Assembly: GCA_900556535.1 (NCBI GenBank) | Contig: USPI01000107.1 | Coordinates: 1-5,306, forward strand | From: an uncultured Eubacteriales bacterium | GTDB taxonomy: Bacteria; Bacillota; Clostridia; Oscillospirales; Oscillospiraceae | DNA length: 5,306 bases | Direction of reading: 5' to 3' | Shown here: one piece after another, positions 1-5,174 of the stretch | Layout: each line of letters opens with the position of its first letter | Position numbering within the stretch: position 1 is the stretch's first letter | Notes under the pieces: model-generated | Seen by the model: only the letters and a program-made list of their open reading frames with translations | Told to the model about the DNA's origin: nothing | Databases searched by the model: none | Translations under genes and position numbers: made by a program

Positions 1-14
1 CTTATATAAGCATA

Positions 15-48
15 GGAACAAAATGCGCAGACCGAAGTCTGCGCATTT
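15..48 (-). terminator. Intrinsic terminator of the SLH gene (UUCG tetraloop)
   Basis: Positions 21-32 and 37-48 form a perfect 12-bp inverted repeat around a 4-base loop. Read on the minus strand the loop is TTCG closed by a C-G pair, the very stable cUUCGg tetraloop. The stem ends in ATTT and is followed by TGTTCC, giving a short U-rich tail. It lies 19 bases after the stop codon of the SLH gene. On the plus strand the hairpin has no good T-run, so it looks one-directional. Confidence 0.9.
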
Positions 49-67
49 AAGGCTGTATTATTTCCGT

Positions 68-3000
68 TTATTTGTATATATCTCCCGCTATTGATCTGCC
101 AAGGAAGGTTACAACCTGAGCGCGGGTGCAGCAGTCATAGGGGCTGAAGCGTCCGCCGCCGGTGCCTGCCGCGATGCCGTTTTCCGCTGCCCAAACCACC
201 GCGTCATAATAGAACATTCCCTTTTCGTTGTCACTGAACGGGTTTGTCAGATTCGTCGGCGTGGGCTGACCGAAGAAGCGCCACAGGAAGGTCACGAATT
301 CCGCTCGCGTGACCGTGTTGCCCGGCGAGAAGCGACCCTCACCGGTGCCTGCCGCAATGCCGTTTTCCGCCGCCCAGGTTATCGCTCTGTATGCATACGA
401 TTTAGGCGAAACGTCGTTAAACGGGCAGGCATTGGTCTTTGGCGCCGGAGCGCCTGCCGCGCGCCACAGGAAGGTCACGACCTGCTCGCGGGTGCAGTTT
501 GCATCGGGCGAGAAGGTGGTCTCATCCGTGCCGACGGTTATCTGCGGCGTGTAGTAATACGCCCACATTACCGGGCCGTAGTAATACGCGCTGCTCGGCA
601 CGTCGTAGAAGGGATTCGGATATCTCTTCTTGCACTCGGTGCACTGTCCGCGCACTATCTTGTGGCCGGTCTTTCTCGTTTCGGAATCGACATAGCTGTC
701 CTTGCAGCCGGAGCAGGTATGGGTCGTGTAGCCGTCCTTCGTGCAGGTAGCGGGAGTCACGACCGCATCGTATCTGTGCGCTCCGAGCTTGCCGTACTCA
801 TCGCCGCACTCGTCGCAGACCGCCTTCTTCTGGCAGGTGGCGGTGCCGCCGGTGTGCGCGGTCTTTCGGCTGAGATCTATCCACTTGGGGTTCAGCGTTA
901 TGCCGAGCGCCGCGAGCTCGTCCTGCATATCCTCAAGGGTCTTGCCGCAGATCTGGCAGCCGAGCCAATGGTACTCGTCGTCATGGCAGTGGTCAATGTC
1001 CTTTATGTGCACAAGGCTCAGGAAGTTATCCATGGTGGGATCCTTGCCGGCGAGTATCTTCAAGATATCCGCAGCGTGCTCCTTGCCCAAGACCTTTATG
1101 AGCTCTGCGACGTCCTTGACGCCAAGGATTTCGATCATGGGGTGGATCTCGTGCCCGTGCTTTTCGATAAGATTTTCATCGGTCGCAAGGACGGAGGCGT
1201 TCTTATCGACATATTCGTTTCCGCAGACCGTGCACTTATAGTGGTCCTTTATGCCGTCAACATAGCAGGTCTTGGGCACTCCCGCAACGAATTCGAGCGT
1301 ATTCTCGCAGCCGTCGGGACAGGGCACATAGCACACTCTGCCCTTTGCGATCATCTGACCGCAGCCGAGGCAATAGGTATCGCCGGTGTAGCCCGGTGCG
1401 CTGTCGCTGGGTTCTACCTTACCGCGAAGCTCCGTGCCGCCGTCATGATTATTCGCGTCGCGCGTGCCGTCGTCATAGTCGCAGACAAGGCAGCCTTTGC
1501 CGCTGTGGCAGGTCGGGACCGGATTGCTCGGGAAGGTATGTACCTTGTATGTTCCGTCGTATTTATACTGGCAGTACTTGCACACGCTCCAGTGACCCAA
1601 ATTGTCATACGCCTTGGTCTGAAGCACGACGTTGGGGATCTGATTGCTGCCGACGCTTGCGATAAAATGCTTGAGCGGCTCGATCGTGAGCTTGGACGCA
1701 TCGCTTATTTCGCTCTTGCCGGCGGCATCGTTAAACAGGGTGCCGCAAACGGTGCACTTATAGTGCTCCTTCGTGCCGGAGACGCCGGTCGCCTCGCACT
1801 GTGCGGGCACCTCCTCGACCTTGACTATCTTATGCTCGCAGATGTCCTTATACTTGAGCGGTATGTTCTTCTCAACGTACTGCTTGCAGTCGTTGCAGTA
1901 GATATCGCACACGCCGTCATGCTCGGGCGTGGGTTGGGTTATTATCTGCTTTTCGGTGTTAATATGGTTTGACGGGTCTATTTCGCCGTATTCAAAGCCG
2001 CAGGTCGTGCAGGTGGCCTTTTCAATGCAGCAAGCAGTGCCGCCCGTGTGGGAACCGACGTTTACGAGGCACTTGCAGCGCTCACAGCGCTGTGCGTGAT
2101 ATTCTACTCCGTCCTCGGAAAAGGCTCTCCACTTGTAGTCGTGGCCGAGCGCGGCAAGCTTTGTGTCGCTCTTTTTAATCTTGCTCATGCCCTCCGCGTC
2201 GGAGAAATAGGTATCGCAGTCGGCGCAGTACCAATAAGGAATGTTGCCCGGCTCCTCGCAGGTGGGCGCGCTCGCCTTGGTGTACTCAAGCTTTGCGTGC
2301 TTGGCGCTGTTTTTGCTTATTTCGAGCTTGGACGCAATGGTCTTGTCCACGCCTCTCTCGTCCCTGTAATATCTGTCGCAGCCGGAGCAGTACCAATGCT
2401 CTTCCATTCCCTTGGCTGCGCAGGTGGGCTCGACGCGGTCAAAATGCTGAAGGTCGGTGTGATTGGTCTCGTTTTTTGCGATCTCGACCGACGATGCGCT
2501 TATCTCCGTCGTGCCCTGCTCATCGCTGAAATACTTTCCGCAGACCGAGCACTCCCAGTGCGCCTTGCAGCCCTTTTCCGCACAGGTCGGGGCTTTTCCC
2601 GGCATATGCACGATCTCGCCGTGGGTGCTGAGCTTTTCTATCGTGCACTGCGCGATGGTGGTCTGCTCGGTGCCCTGTGCATCAAGATAGCAGTTTTGGC
2701 AGACGGGGCAGTAATAATACTCAATATTACCCGCGGCAGCGCAGGTGGCGGGTCTTGCCTCGATCTTTGCAAGCGAATGCTCCTTGCATGGGGTCTTGCC
2801 CTCAACGGTGAGCGTGGCCTCCTCGCTTACAGCGTAGCCGAAGCCCTTATCCTGTCCGGAAAGTCCGCCGCAGTACGCTATGCATTTATACCTCTTGCCG
2901 CTGTCGGCAGTCGAGACGTTCTCCAAAACGAGCGTCTTTTCCTTGCCGACGGATTTGGCAATAAGGGCAATGATGTCCTTGAGGCTCAAGTCCGCGTTGG

Positions 3001-3244
3001 GGTCTACGTCCGTTGAGTCGAGCCAGAGGTATTTGAGCTCCTTTGAATAGCTGCTGTCTATCCTCGCCTCGACCGTGAACACAGCGTTCTCCCCCGCCCG
3101 TACGGTCTCGTCAACAGGCTGTACGGTGAACGTCACGCTGACCTTGCCGTCAAGTATGCCGCGCGCATCCGCAAGTCCCGCCGTCGGCACGAGCGAAATG
3201 AGCATCAGCACGGTAAGCGCAAGGCTTATAATGCGTTTTTTCAT
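68..3244 (-). CDS. Exported SLH-domain surface protein with Ig-like domain and 16 CxxC motifs
   Basis: A protein of about 1058 residues, probably exported and held on the cell wall. I chose the ATG at 3244-3242 because GGAGGG lies 5 bases upstream and a classic signal peptide follows (MKKR, then a hydrophobic core, with possible cleavage after ALA25 or ALA27). An in-frame ATG 11 codons further upstream has no such support. Residues about 35-149 look like an Ig-like domain (a central LWL tryptophan strand and DSGKRYKC near the end). Residues about 153-871 are cysteine-rich, with sixteen CxxC motifs. Residues 879-1058 are three SLH repeats, which in known proteins bind pyruvylated secondary cell-wall polymer. 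The recurring PTC...G...YC-x2-C pattern suggests small zinc-ribbon-like or disulfide-held modules; metal binding is inferred, not shown. No enzymatic domain is visible. The role could be adhesion, a structural S-layer-like role or matrix binding. Confidence 0.94.
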   Translation of the reverse strand: MKKRIISLALTVLMLISLVPTAGLADARGILDGKVSVTFTVQPVDETVRAGENAVFTVEARIDSSYSKELKYLWLDSTDVDPNADLSLKDIIALIAKSVGKEKTLVLENVSTADSGKRYKCIAYCGGLSGQDKGFGYAVSEEATLTVEGKTPCKEHSLAKIEARPATCAAAGNIEYYYCPVCQNCYLDAQGTEQTTIAQCTIEKLSTHGEIVHMPGKAPTCAEKGCKAHWECSVCGKYFSDEQGTTEISASSVEIAKNETNHTDLQHFDRVEPTCAAKGMEEHWYCSGCDRYYRDERGVDKTIASKLEISKNSAKHAKLEYTKASAPTCEEPGNIPYWYCADCDTYFSDAEGMSKIKKSDTKLAALGHDYKWRAFSEDGVEYHAQRCERCKCLVNVGSHTGGTACCIEKATCTTCGFEYGEIDPSNHINTEKQIITQPTPEHDGVCDIYCNDCKQYVEKNIPLKYKDICEHKIVKVEEVPAQCEATGVSGTKEHYKCTVCGTLFNDAAGKSEISDASKLTIEPLKHFIASVGSNQIPNVVLQTKAYDNLGHWSVCKYCQYKYDGTYKVHTFPSNPVPTCHSGKGCLVCDYDDGTRDANNHDGGTELRGKVEPSDSAPGYTGDTYCLGCGQMIAKGRVCYVPCPDGCENTLEFVAGVPKTCYVDGIKDHYKCTVCGNEYVDKNASVLATDENLIEKHGHEIHPMIEILGVKDVAELIKVLGKEHAADILKILAGKDPTMDNFLSLVHIKDIDHCHDDEYHWLGCQICGKTLEDMQDELAALGITLNPKWIDLSRKTAHTGGTATCQKKAVCDECGDEYGKLGAHRYDAVVTPATCTKDGYTTHTCSGCKDSYVDSETRKTGHKIVRGQCTECKKRYPNPFYDVPSSAYYYGPVMWAYYYTPQITVGTDETTFSPDANCTREQVVTFLWRAAGAPAPKTNACPFNDVSPKSYAYRAITWAAENGIAAGTGEGRFSPGNTVTRAEFVTFLWRFFGQPTPTNLTNPFSDNEKGMFYYDAVVWAAENGIAAGTGGGRFSPYDCCTRAQVVTFLGRSIAGDIYK
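71..610 (-). other. Three C-terminal SLH repeats (cell-wall anchor)
   Basis: Residues 879-1058. Repeat 1 starts FYDVPSSAYYY, repeat 2 PFNDVSPKSYAYRAITWA and repeat 3 PFSDNEKGMFYYDAVVWA. Each carries the typical G-x-x-x-x-x-FSP core and a T-R-E/A-E/Q motif (TREQ, TRAE, TRAQ) followed by VVTFLWR or a variant. SLH triplets normally anchor proteins non-covalently to pyruvylated wall polysaccharide. The first repeat deviates most (it has ITVGTDETTFSP where repeats 2 and 3 have GIAAGTG-x-GRFSP). Confidence 0.95.
159..376 (-). repeat. Near-identical DNA copies within SLH repeats 2 and 3
   Basis: Positions 159-193 and 342-376 match at 33 of 35 bases (183 bases apart) and encode the shared AAENGIAAGTG segment. 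A second pair, 278-297 and 461-480, is identical over 20 bases and encodes the VTFLWR part of repeats 2 and 1. Such low divergence suggests recent duplication or gene conversion between SLH units. Confidence 0.8.
632..2788 (-). repeat. Cysteine-rich array with 16 CxxC motifs inside the SLH protein
   Basis: This stretch encodes residues 153-871. CxxC motifs start at residues 179, 232, 286, 340, 387, 412, 450, 497, 555, 585, 625, 671, 763, 810, 844 and 868. The first four units (residues about 153-368, positions 2141-2788) are the most regular. They are 51-58 residues long, each with Pro/Ala-Thr-Cys, a Gly about five residues on, an aromatic stretch, CxxC, then an aromatic pair, Asp and Gly. 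Later units are more divergent. Some follow a second pattern, HTGGTA-x-C...C-x2-C-G-x-E-YG (residues 399-420 and 797-818). The spacing of paired cysteines fits small zinc-ribbon-like folds, but disulfides are equally possible outside the cell. Repeats with this look are familiar from gut Firmicutes surface proteins; their function is unknown to me. Confidence 0.85.
3164..3244 (-). other. Signal peptide of the SLH protein
   Basis: Residues 1-27 show a Sec-type signal: a basic start (MKKR), a hydrophobic core (IISLALTVLMLISLV), then small residues. An Ala-Asp-Ala motif at residues 25-27 suggests cleavage after 27; cleavage after Ala25 is also possible. No lipobox cysteine is present, so this is not a lipoprotein signal. 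Confidence 0.9.
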
Positions 3245-3249
3245 AATAT

Positions 3250-3255
3250 CCCTCC
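3250..3255 (-). promoter_or_regulatory. Ribosome binding site of the SLH gene
   Basis: GGAGGG on the minus strand, five bases before the ATG at 3244. It decides the start in favour of MKKRIIS over the ATG 33 bases upstream. Confidence 0.85.
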
Positions 3256-3285
3256 ATTTTAAATTCTTCACACTCAATCATAATA

Positions 3286-3314
3286 ATTATACTATTTTGT
3301 CAAATCCCCCGCAA
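3286..3314 (-). promoter_or_regulatory. Vegetative-type promoter of the SLH gene
   Basis: Read on the minus strand, a perfect TATAAT lies at 3291-3286, with TTGCGG 17 bases upstream (3314-3309). An alternative pairing is the perfect TTGACA at 3303-3298 with TATGAT 15 bases downstream, a spacer shorter than usual. Either would be read by the housekeeping sigma factor (sigma-A). The leader before the ATG would be roughly 35 bases or less. Confidence 0.6.
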
Positions 3315-3388
3315 GTGTCGGGCCTTCGGCATAATTAACAGTTTTGAATATTCTGTTTAGTGCAGCTTGCCATGTGCGCCGTTTATGC

Positions 3389-3417
3389 TCATATGTACTG
3401 CCCGCGGCTCATATAAA
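3389..3417 (+). promoter_or_regulatory. Sigma-E-like promoter of spoIIID
   Basis: TCATATG at 3389-3395 matches the sigma-E -35 pattern (KMATATT) at 6 of 7 positions. CATATAAA at 3410-3417 matches the -10 pattern (CATACAHT) at 6 of 8. The spacer is 14 bases, typical for sigma-E. Predicted initiation falls near 3423, about 25 bases before the preferred GTG start. In Bacillus subtilis spoIIID is known to be transcribed by sigma-E, so sequence and expectation agree. Confidence 0.6.
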
Positions 3418-3433
3418 TTGACTATGTGAGTTT

Positions 3434-3439
3434 GGGGAG
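3434..3439 (+). promoter_or_regulatory. Ribosome binding site of spoIIID
   Basis: GGGGAG, eight bases before the GTG at 3448. It overlaps the upstream GTG at 3439, which therefore cannot be the start served by this site. Confidence 0.7.
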
Positions 3440-3447
3440 TGGTGCAA

Positions 3448-3696
3448 GTGTACACGAATATAGAAGAGCGCGCCTGCGATCTTGCCGTATATATCATTGA
3501 AAACAGGGCTACGGTCAGAGCCGCGGCAAAGCAGTTTAACGTTTCAAAAAGCACTGTACACAAGGATCTCACTGAGAGGCTCAAAACGGTCAATCCCGCG
3601 CTGTATCATCAGGTGCGTGAGCTGCTGGATATCAACAAGGCCGAGCGGCACATCCGCGGCGGCATGGCAACGAGAAGAAAATACAAGGGCGAATAG
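3448..3696 (+). CDS. spoIIID: Stage III sporulation protein D, mother-cell transcription factor
   Basis: An 82-residue DNA-binding protein that, in known spore formers, activates or represses many mother-cell genes after sigma-E becomes active and is needed for sigma-K production. The sequence is unmistakable: VRAAAKQFNVSKSTVHKDL at residues 23-41 is the SpoIIID helix-turn-helix. The basic tail HIRGGMATRRKYK (68-80) matches the second DNA-contacting region. I chose the GTG at 3448 because GGGGAG (3434-3439) sits 8 bases upstream and the N-terminus (MYTNIEER) then lines up without gaps with the Bacillus protein. In-frame GTGs at 3439 and 3442 overlap or crowd that site. A sigma-E-like promoter lies just upstream and a hairpin terminator follows the stop. 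Confidence 0.96.
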   Translation: MYTNIEERACDLAVYIIENRATVRAAAKQFNVSKSTVHKDLTERLKTVNPALYHQVRELLDINKAERHIRGGMATRRKYKGE

Positions 3697-3705
3697 TTTG
3701 CACTC

Positions 3706-3733
3706 GCGGCGGGCTGCTGTCCGCCGTATTTTT
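3706..3733 (+). terminator. Terminator or attenuator between spoIIID and spoVAD
   Basis: Positions 3706-3713 pair with 3720-3727 (six GC pairs plus G-U pairs at both ends) around a 6-base loop, followed by A and five Ts (3729-3733). It begins 10 bases after the spoIIID stop. This is a typical intrinsic terminator layout and would separate spoIIID transcription from spoVAD, which is expected to be expressed in the forespore. Confidence 0.75.
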
Positions 3734-3759
3734 ACGCGCGTTTCGGGCAAACTGTTTTC

Positions 3760-3765
3760 GGTGAT
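3760..3765 (+). promoter_or_regulatory. Possible ribosome binding site for a TTG start of spoVAD
   Basis: GGTGAT matches the 3' half of the full Shine-Dalgarno consensus and lies four bases before the TTG at 3770. It overlaps the ATG at 3764, which has no clear site of its own upstream. This supports, but does not prove, a start at 3770 (MTKQIGRQT...). Confidence 0.4.
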
Positions 3766-4795
3766 GAATTTGACTAAACAAATAGGCCGCCAGACCCTGC
3801 GGCTCGAAACGCCGCCGAGCGTGTCCGCGAGCGCCGCAGTGGTCGGGCGCAAGGAGGGCGGCGGCCCGATCGGGCACTGCTTTGACTATATAAGCCCCGA
3901 TGCGCATTTCGGCGAGGCATCGTGGGAAAAGGCCGAGAGCGCGATGCTAAAAAAGTGCTTTGAGCTGTGCTGCGCCAAGGGAAACATCGCGCCGAGCGAG
4001 CTCGATTATATTTTCTCGGGCGACCTGCTCAACCAGTGCGTCGGCTCCGCCTTCGCGCTGCGCGACAGCGGAGTGCCGTACTTCGGGCTCTACGGTGCGT
4101 GCTCGACCATGGGCGAAGCGATGACACTCGCGTCGGTCATGCTCGACGGCGGCTTTGCCTCAAAGGTCTGCGCCATAACGGGCTCGCACTTTTGCTCGTC
4201 CGAGCGGCAGTTTCGCTTTCCTTTGGAATACGGCGGTCAGCGTGCTCCGACGGCACAGTGGACAGTCACGGGCTCCGGCGCAGTGATAATGCAAAGCGGC
4301 GGCAGCGGACCTTTTATAACTTATCTTACCCCCGGGAAAATCGTCGATGCGGGCATAAACGACGCAAACAACATGGGCAGCGCCATGGCTCCCGCCGCCT
4401 ACGAAACGCTCAAGGCTCATTTTGAGGACACGGGGCGCGAGCCGGACTATTACGACATGATAATCACGGGCGACCTCGGCGCCATCGGTCACGACACCGT
4501 GGAGGAGCTTTTCAGGCGCGACGGGCTCGGGCTCGGGCGCTTTTACACCGACTGCGGCGTTATGATATTTGACCGCGAAAAGCAGGACGTTCACGCAGGC
4601 GGCTCGGGCTGCGGCTGCTCGGCTGCGGTGTTCGCATCGTTTGTGATGCAGGGCTTTGCGCAGGGCAAGTGGGAAAGAGTGCTGTTTGCGCCGACGGGCG
4701 CTCTAATGTCGCCGACCAGTACGCAGCAGGGTCAGAGCATCCCCGGAGTGTGCCACGCGCTTGCCGTTGAGAAGGCGCTGCCGAGTCGGGGGTGA
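3764..4795 (+). CDS. spoVAD: Stage V sporulation protein AD (SpoVA channel, DPA binding)
   Basis: A 343-residue protein, close to the usual length of about 338. SpoVAD belongs to the SpoVA complex that moves calcium-dipicolinic acid into the forespore and out again at germination. It has a thiolase-like fold and binds dipicolinic acid. Visible family motifs are SGDLLNQ (85-91), GACST (111-115, with Cys113 at the thiolase nucleophile position), SSERQFRFPLEYGGQ (145-159), TVTGSGA (167-173), MGSAMAPAAYETL (204-216), ITGDLGAIG (234-242) and HAGGSGCGCSA (277-287). The gene seems intact. The start is uncertain: ATG at 3764 is used here, but TTG at 3770 has a better ribosome site and gives an N-terminus (M-x-K-x-IG-K/R-QT) like that of clostridial relatives as I recall them. 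spoVAE follows 4 bases after the stop, so the two are co-transcribed. spoVAC is not directly upstream. Confidence 0.95.
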   Translation: MNLTKQIGRQTLRLETPPSVSASAAVVGRKEGGGPIGHCFDYISPDAHFGEASWEKAESAMLKKCFELCCAKGNIAPSELDYIFSGDLLNQCVGSAFALRDSGVPYFGLYGACSTMGEAMTLASVMLDGGFASKVCAITGSHFCSSERQFRFPLEYGGQRAPTAQWTVTGSGAVIMQSGGSGPFITYLTPGKIVDAGINDANNMGSAMAPAAYETLKAHFEDTGREPDYYDMIITGDLGAIGHDTVEELFRRDGLGLGRFYTDCGVMIFDREKQDVHAGGSGCGCSAAVFASFVMQGFAQGKWERVLFAPTGALMSPTSTQQGQSIPGVCHALAVEKALPSRG

Positions 4796-4796
4796 T
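4788..4796 (+). promoter_or_regulatory. Ribosome binding site of spoVAE
   Basis: GGGGGTGAT spans the spoVAD stop codon (TGA at 4793-4795) and ends three bases before the ATG at 4800. This placement indicates translational coupling to spoVAD and picks ATG 4800 as the start. Confidence 0.75.
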
Positions 4797-4799
4797 GTG

Positions 4800-5174
4800 A
4801 TGGCAGCAGAGTATTTGAAGGTCTTCGCAGTCGGCGGAGCGCTGTGCGCCGTCGGTCAGCTTCTTATAGACAAGACCCGCCTCACGCCCGCTCGGATATT
4901 GACGGTCTACGTCGTTTCGGGGCTCGTGCTTGAGGCGTTGGGGCTCTACTCCCCTCTCGCGGCTTGGGCGGGCGCGGGTGCTGCCGTCCCGCTCACGGGC
5001 TTCGGCGCGACGCTCGCAAGGGGCGTCAGAAGCGCCGTGGCAGAGGGCGGAGTCTTGGGTGCGTTCATCGGCGGCTTCACTGCCGCAGCAGGCGGAATAT
5101 GCGCCGCGGTTTTCTTCTTCACACTCAGTCTTCCAGCACAGTGGTGGAAATGCCGTGGCTGTGACACTCCTTGA
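4800..5174 (+). CDS. spoVAE: Stage V sporulation protein AE (SpoVAEb-type), SpoVA membrane subunit
   Basis: A 124-residue hydrophobic protein, the small membrane partner in the SpoVA dipicolinic-acid channel of the spore inner membrane. Family signatures are VGGALCAVGQLLIDKT (11-26), LTPARILTVYVVSGLVLEALGLY (28-50, read as a membrane span), GAGAAVPLTGFGATLARGV (58-76) and EGGVLGAFIGGFTAAAGGI (82-100). These match SpoVAE across its core. The C-terminus is odd: after AAVFFF the expected last hydrophobic stretch and short basic tail are replaced by LSLPAQWWKCRGCDTP. Those residues (109-124) are encoded where the gene overlaps the 3' end of the opposing LOG-family gene. The start at ATG 4800 is set by the strong ribosome site overlapping the spoVAD stop. 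Confidence 0.92.
   Translation: MAAEYLKVFAVGGALCAVGQLLIDKTRLTPARILTVYVVSGLVLEALGLYSPLAAWAGAGAAVPLTGFGATLARGVRSAVAEGGVLGAFIGGFTAAAGGICAAVFFFTLSLPAQWWKCRGCDTP

Larger units (their letters stand above)
3245..3447. other. Divergent intergenic region between the SLH gene and spoIIID
   Basis: About 200 AT-rich bases with no gene. It holds the sigma-A-type promoter and ribosome site of the SLH gene on the minus strand and the sigma-E-like promoter and ribosome site of spoIIID on the plus strand. It also has a short inverted repeat, AACAG at 3337-3341 with CTGTT at 3353-3357, around the 8-base palindrome GAATATTC (3346-3353). Confidence 0.8.

Noticed and set aside
1..10. Perfect 10-base palindrome CTTATATAAG at the left edge
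   Set aside because: It is short, AT-rich and isolated at the window boundary beyond the terminator, so it is not distinguishable from chance.
662..1972. A 436-codon open frame on the plus strand, antisense to the SLH gene, with hydrophobic-looking translation
   Set aside because: It lies wholly opposite a gene with clear domains and signal peptide. It has no recognisable domain, and its length follows from the GC-biased third codon positions of the real gene.
632..2788. Repeats considered as a CRISPR array or mobile-element repeats
   Set aside because: They are protein-level, diverged coding repeats within one continuous open frame, not short identical DNA repeats with spacers.
2048..3016. 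A second long plus-strand frame (322 codons) antisense to the SLH gene
   Set aside because: Same reasoning: a composition-driven shadow frame without a recognised motif or a ribosome site I could identify.
3306..3330. Short hairpins (CCCG...CGGG and GCC-TTC-GGC) in the divergent region, considered as a riboswitch or terminator
   Set aside because: Stems are only 3-4 bp with no T-run and no recognisable riboswitch core, and the region lies upstream of or across the promoter rather than in a leader.
3482..3763. Extension of the spoVAD frame upstream over spoIIID
   Set aside because: This part is spoIIID read in another frame, contains no SpoVAD-like sequence and would overlap an unmistakable gene.
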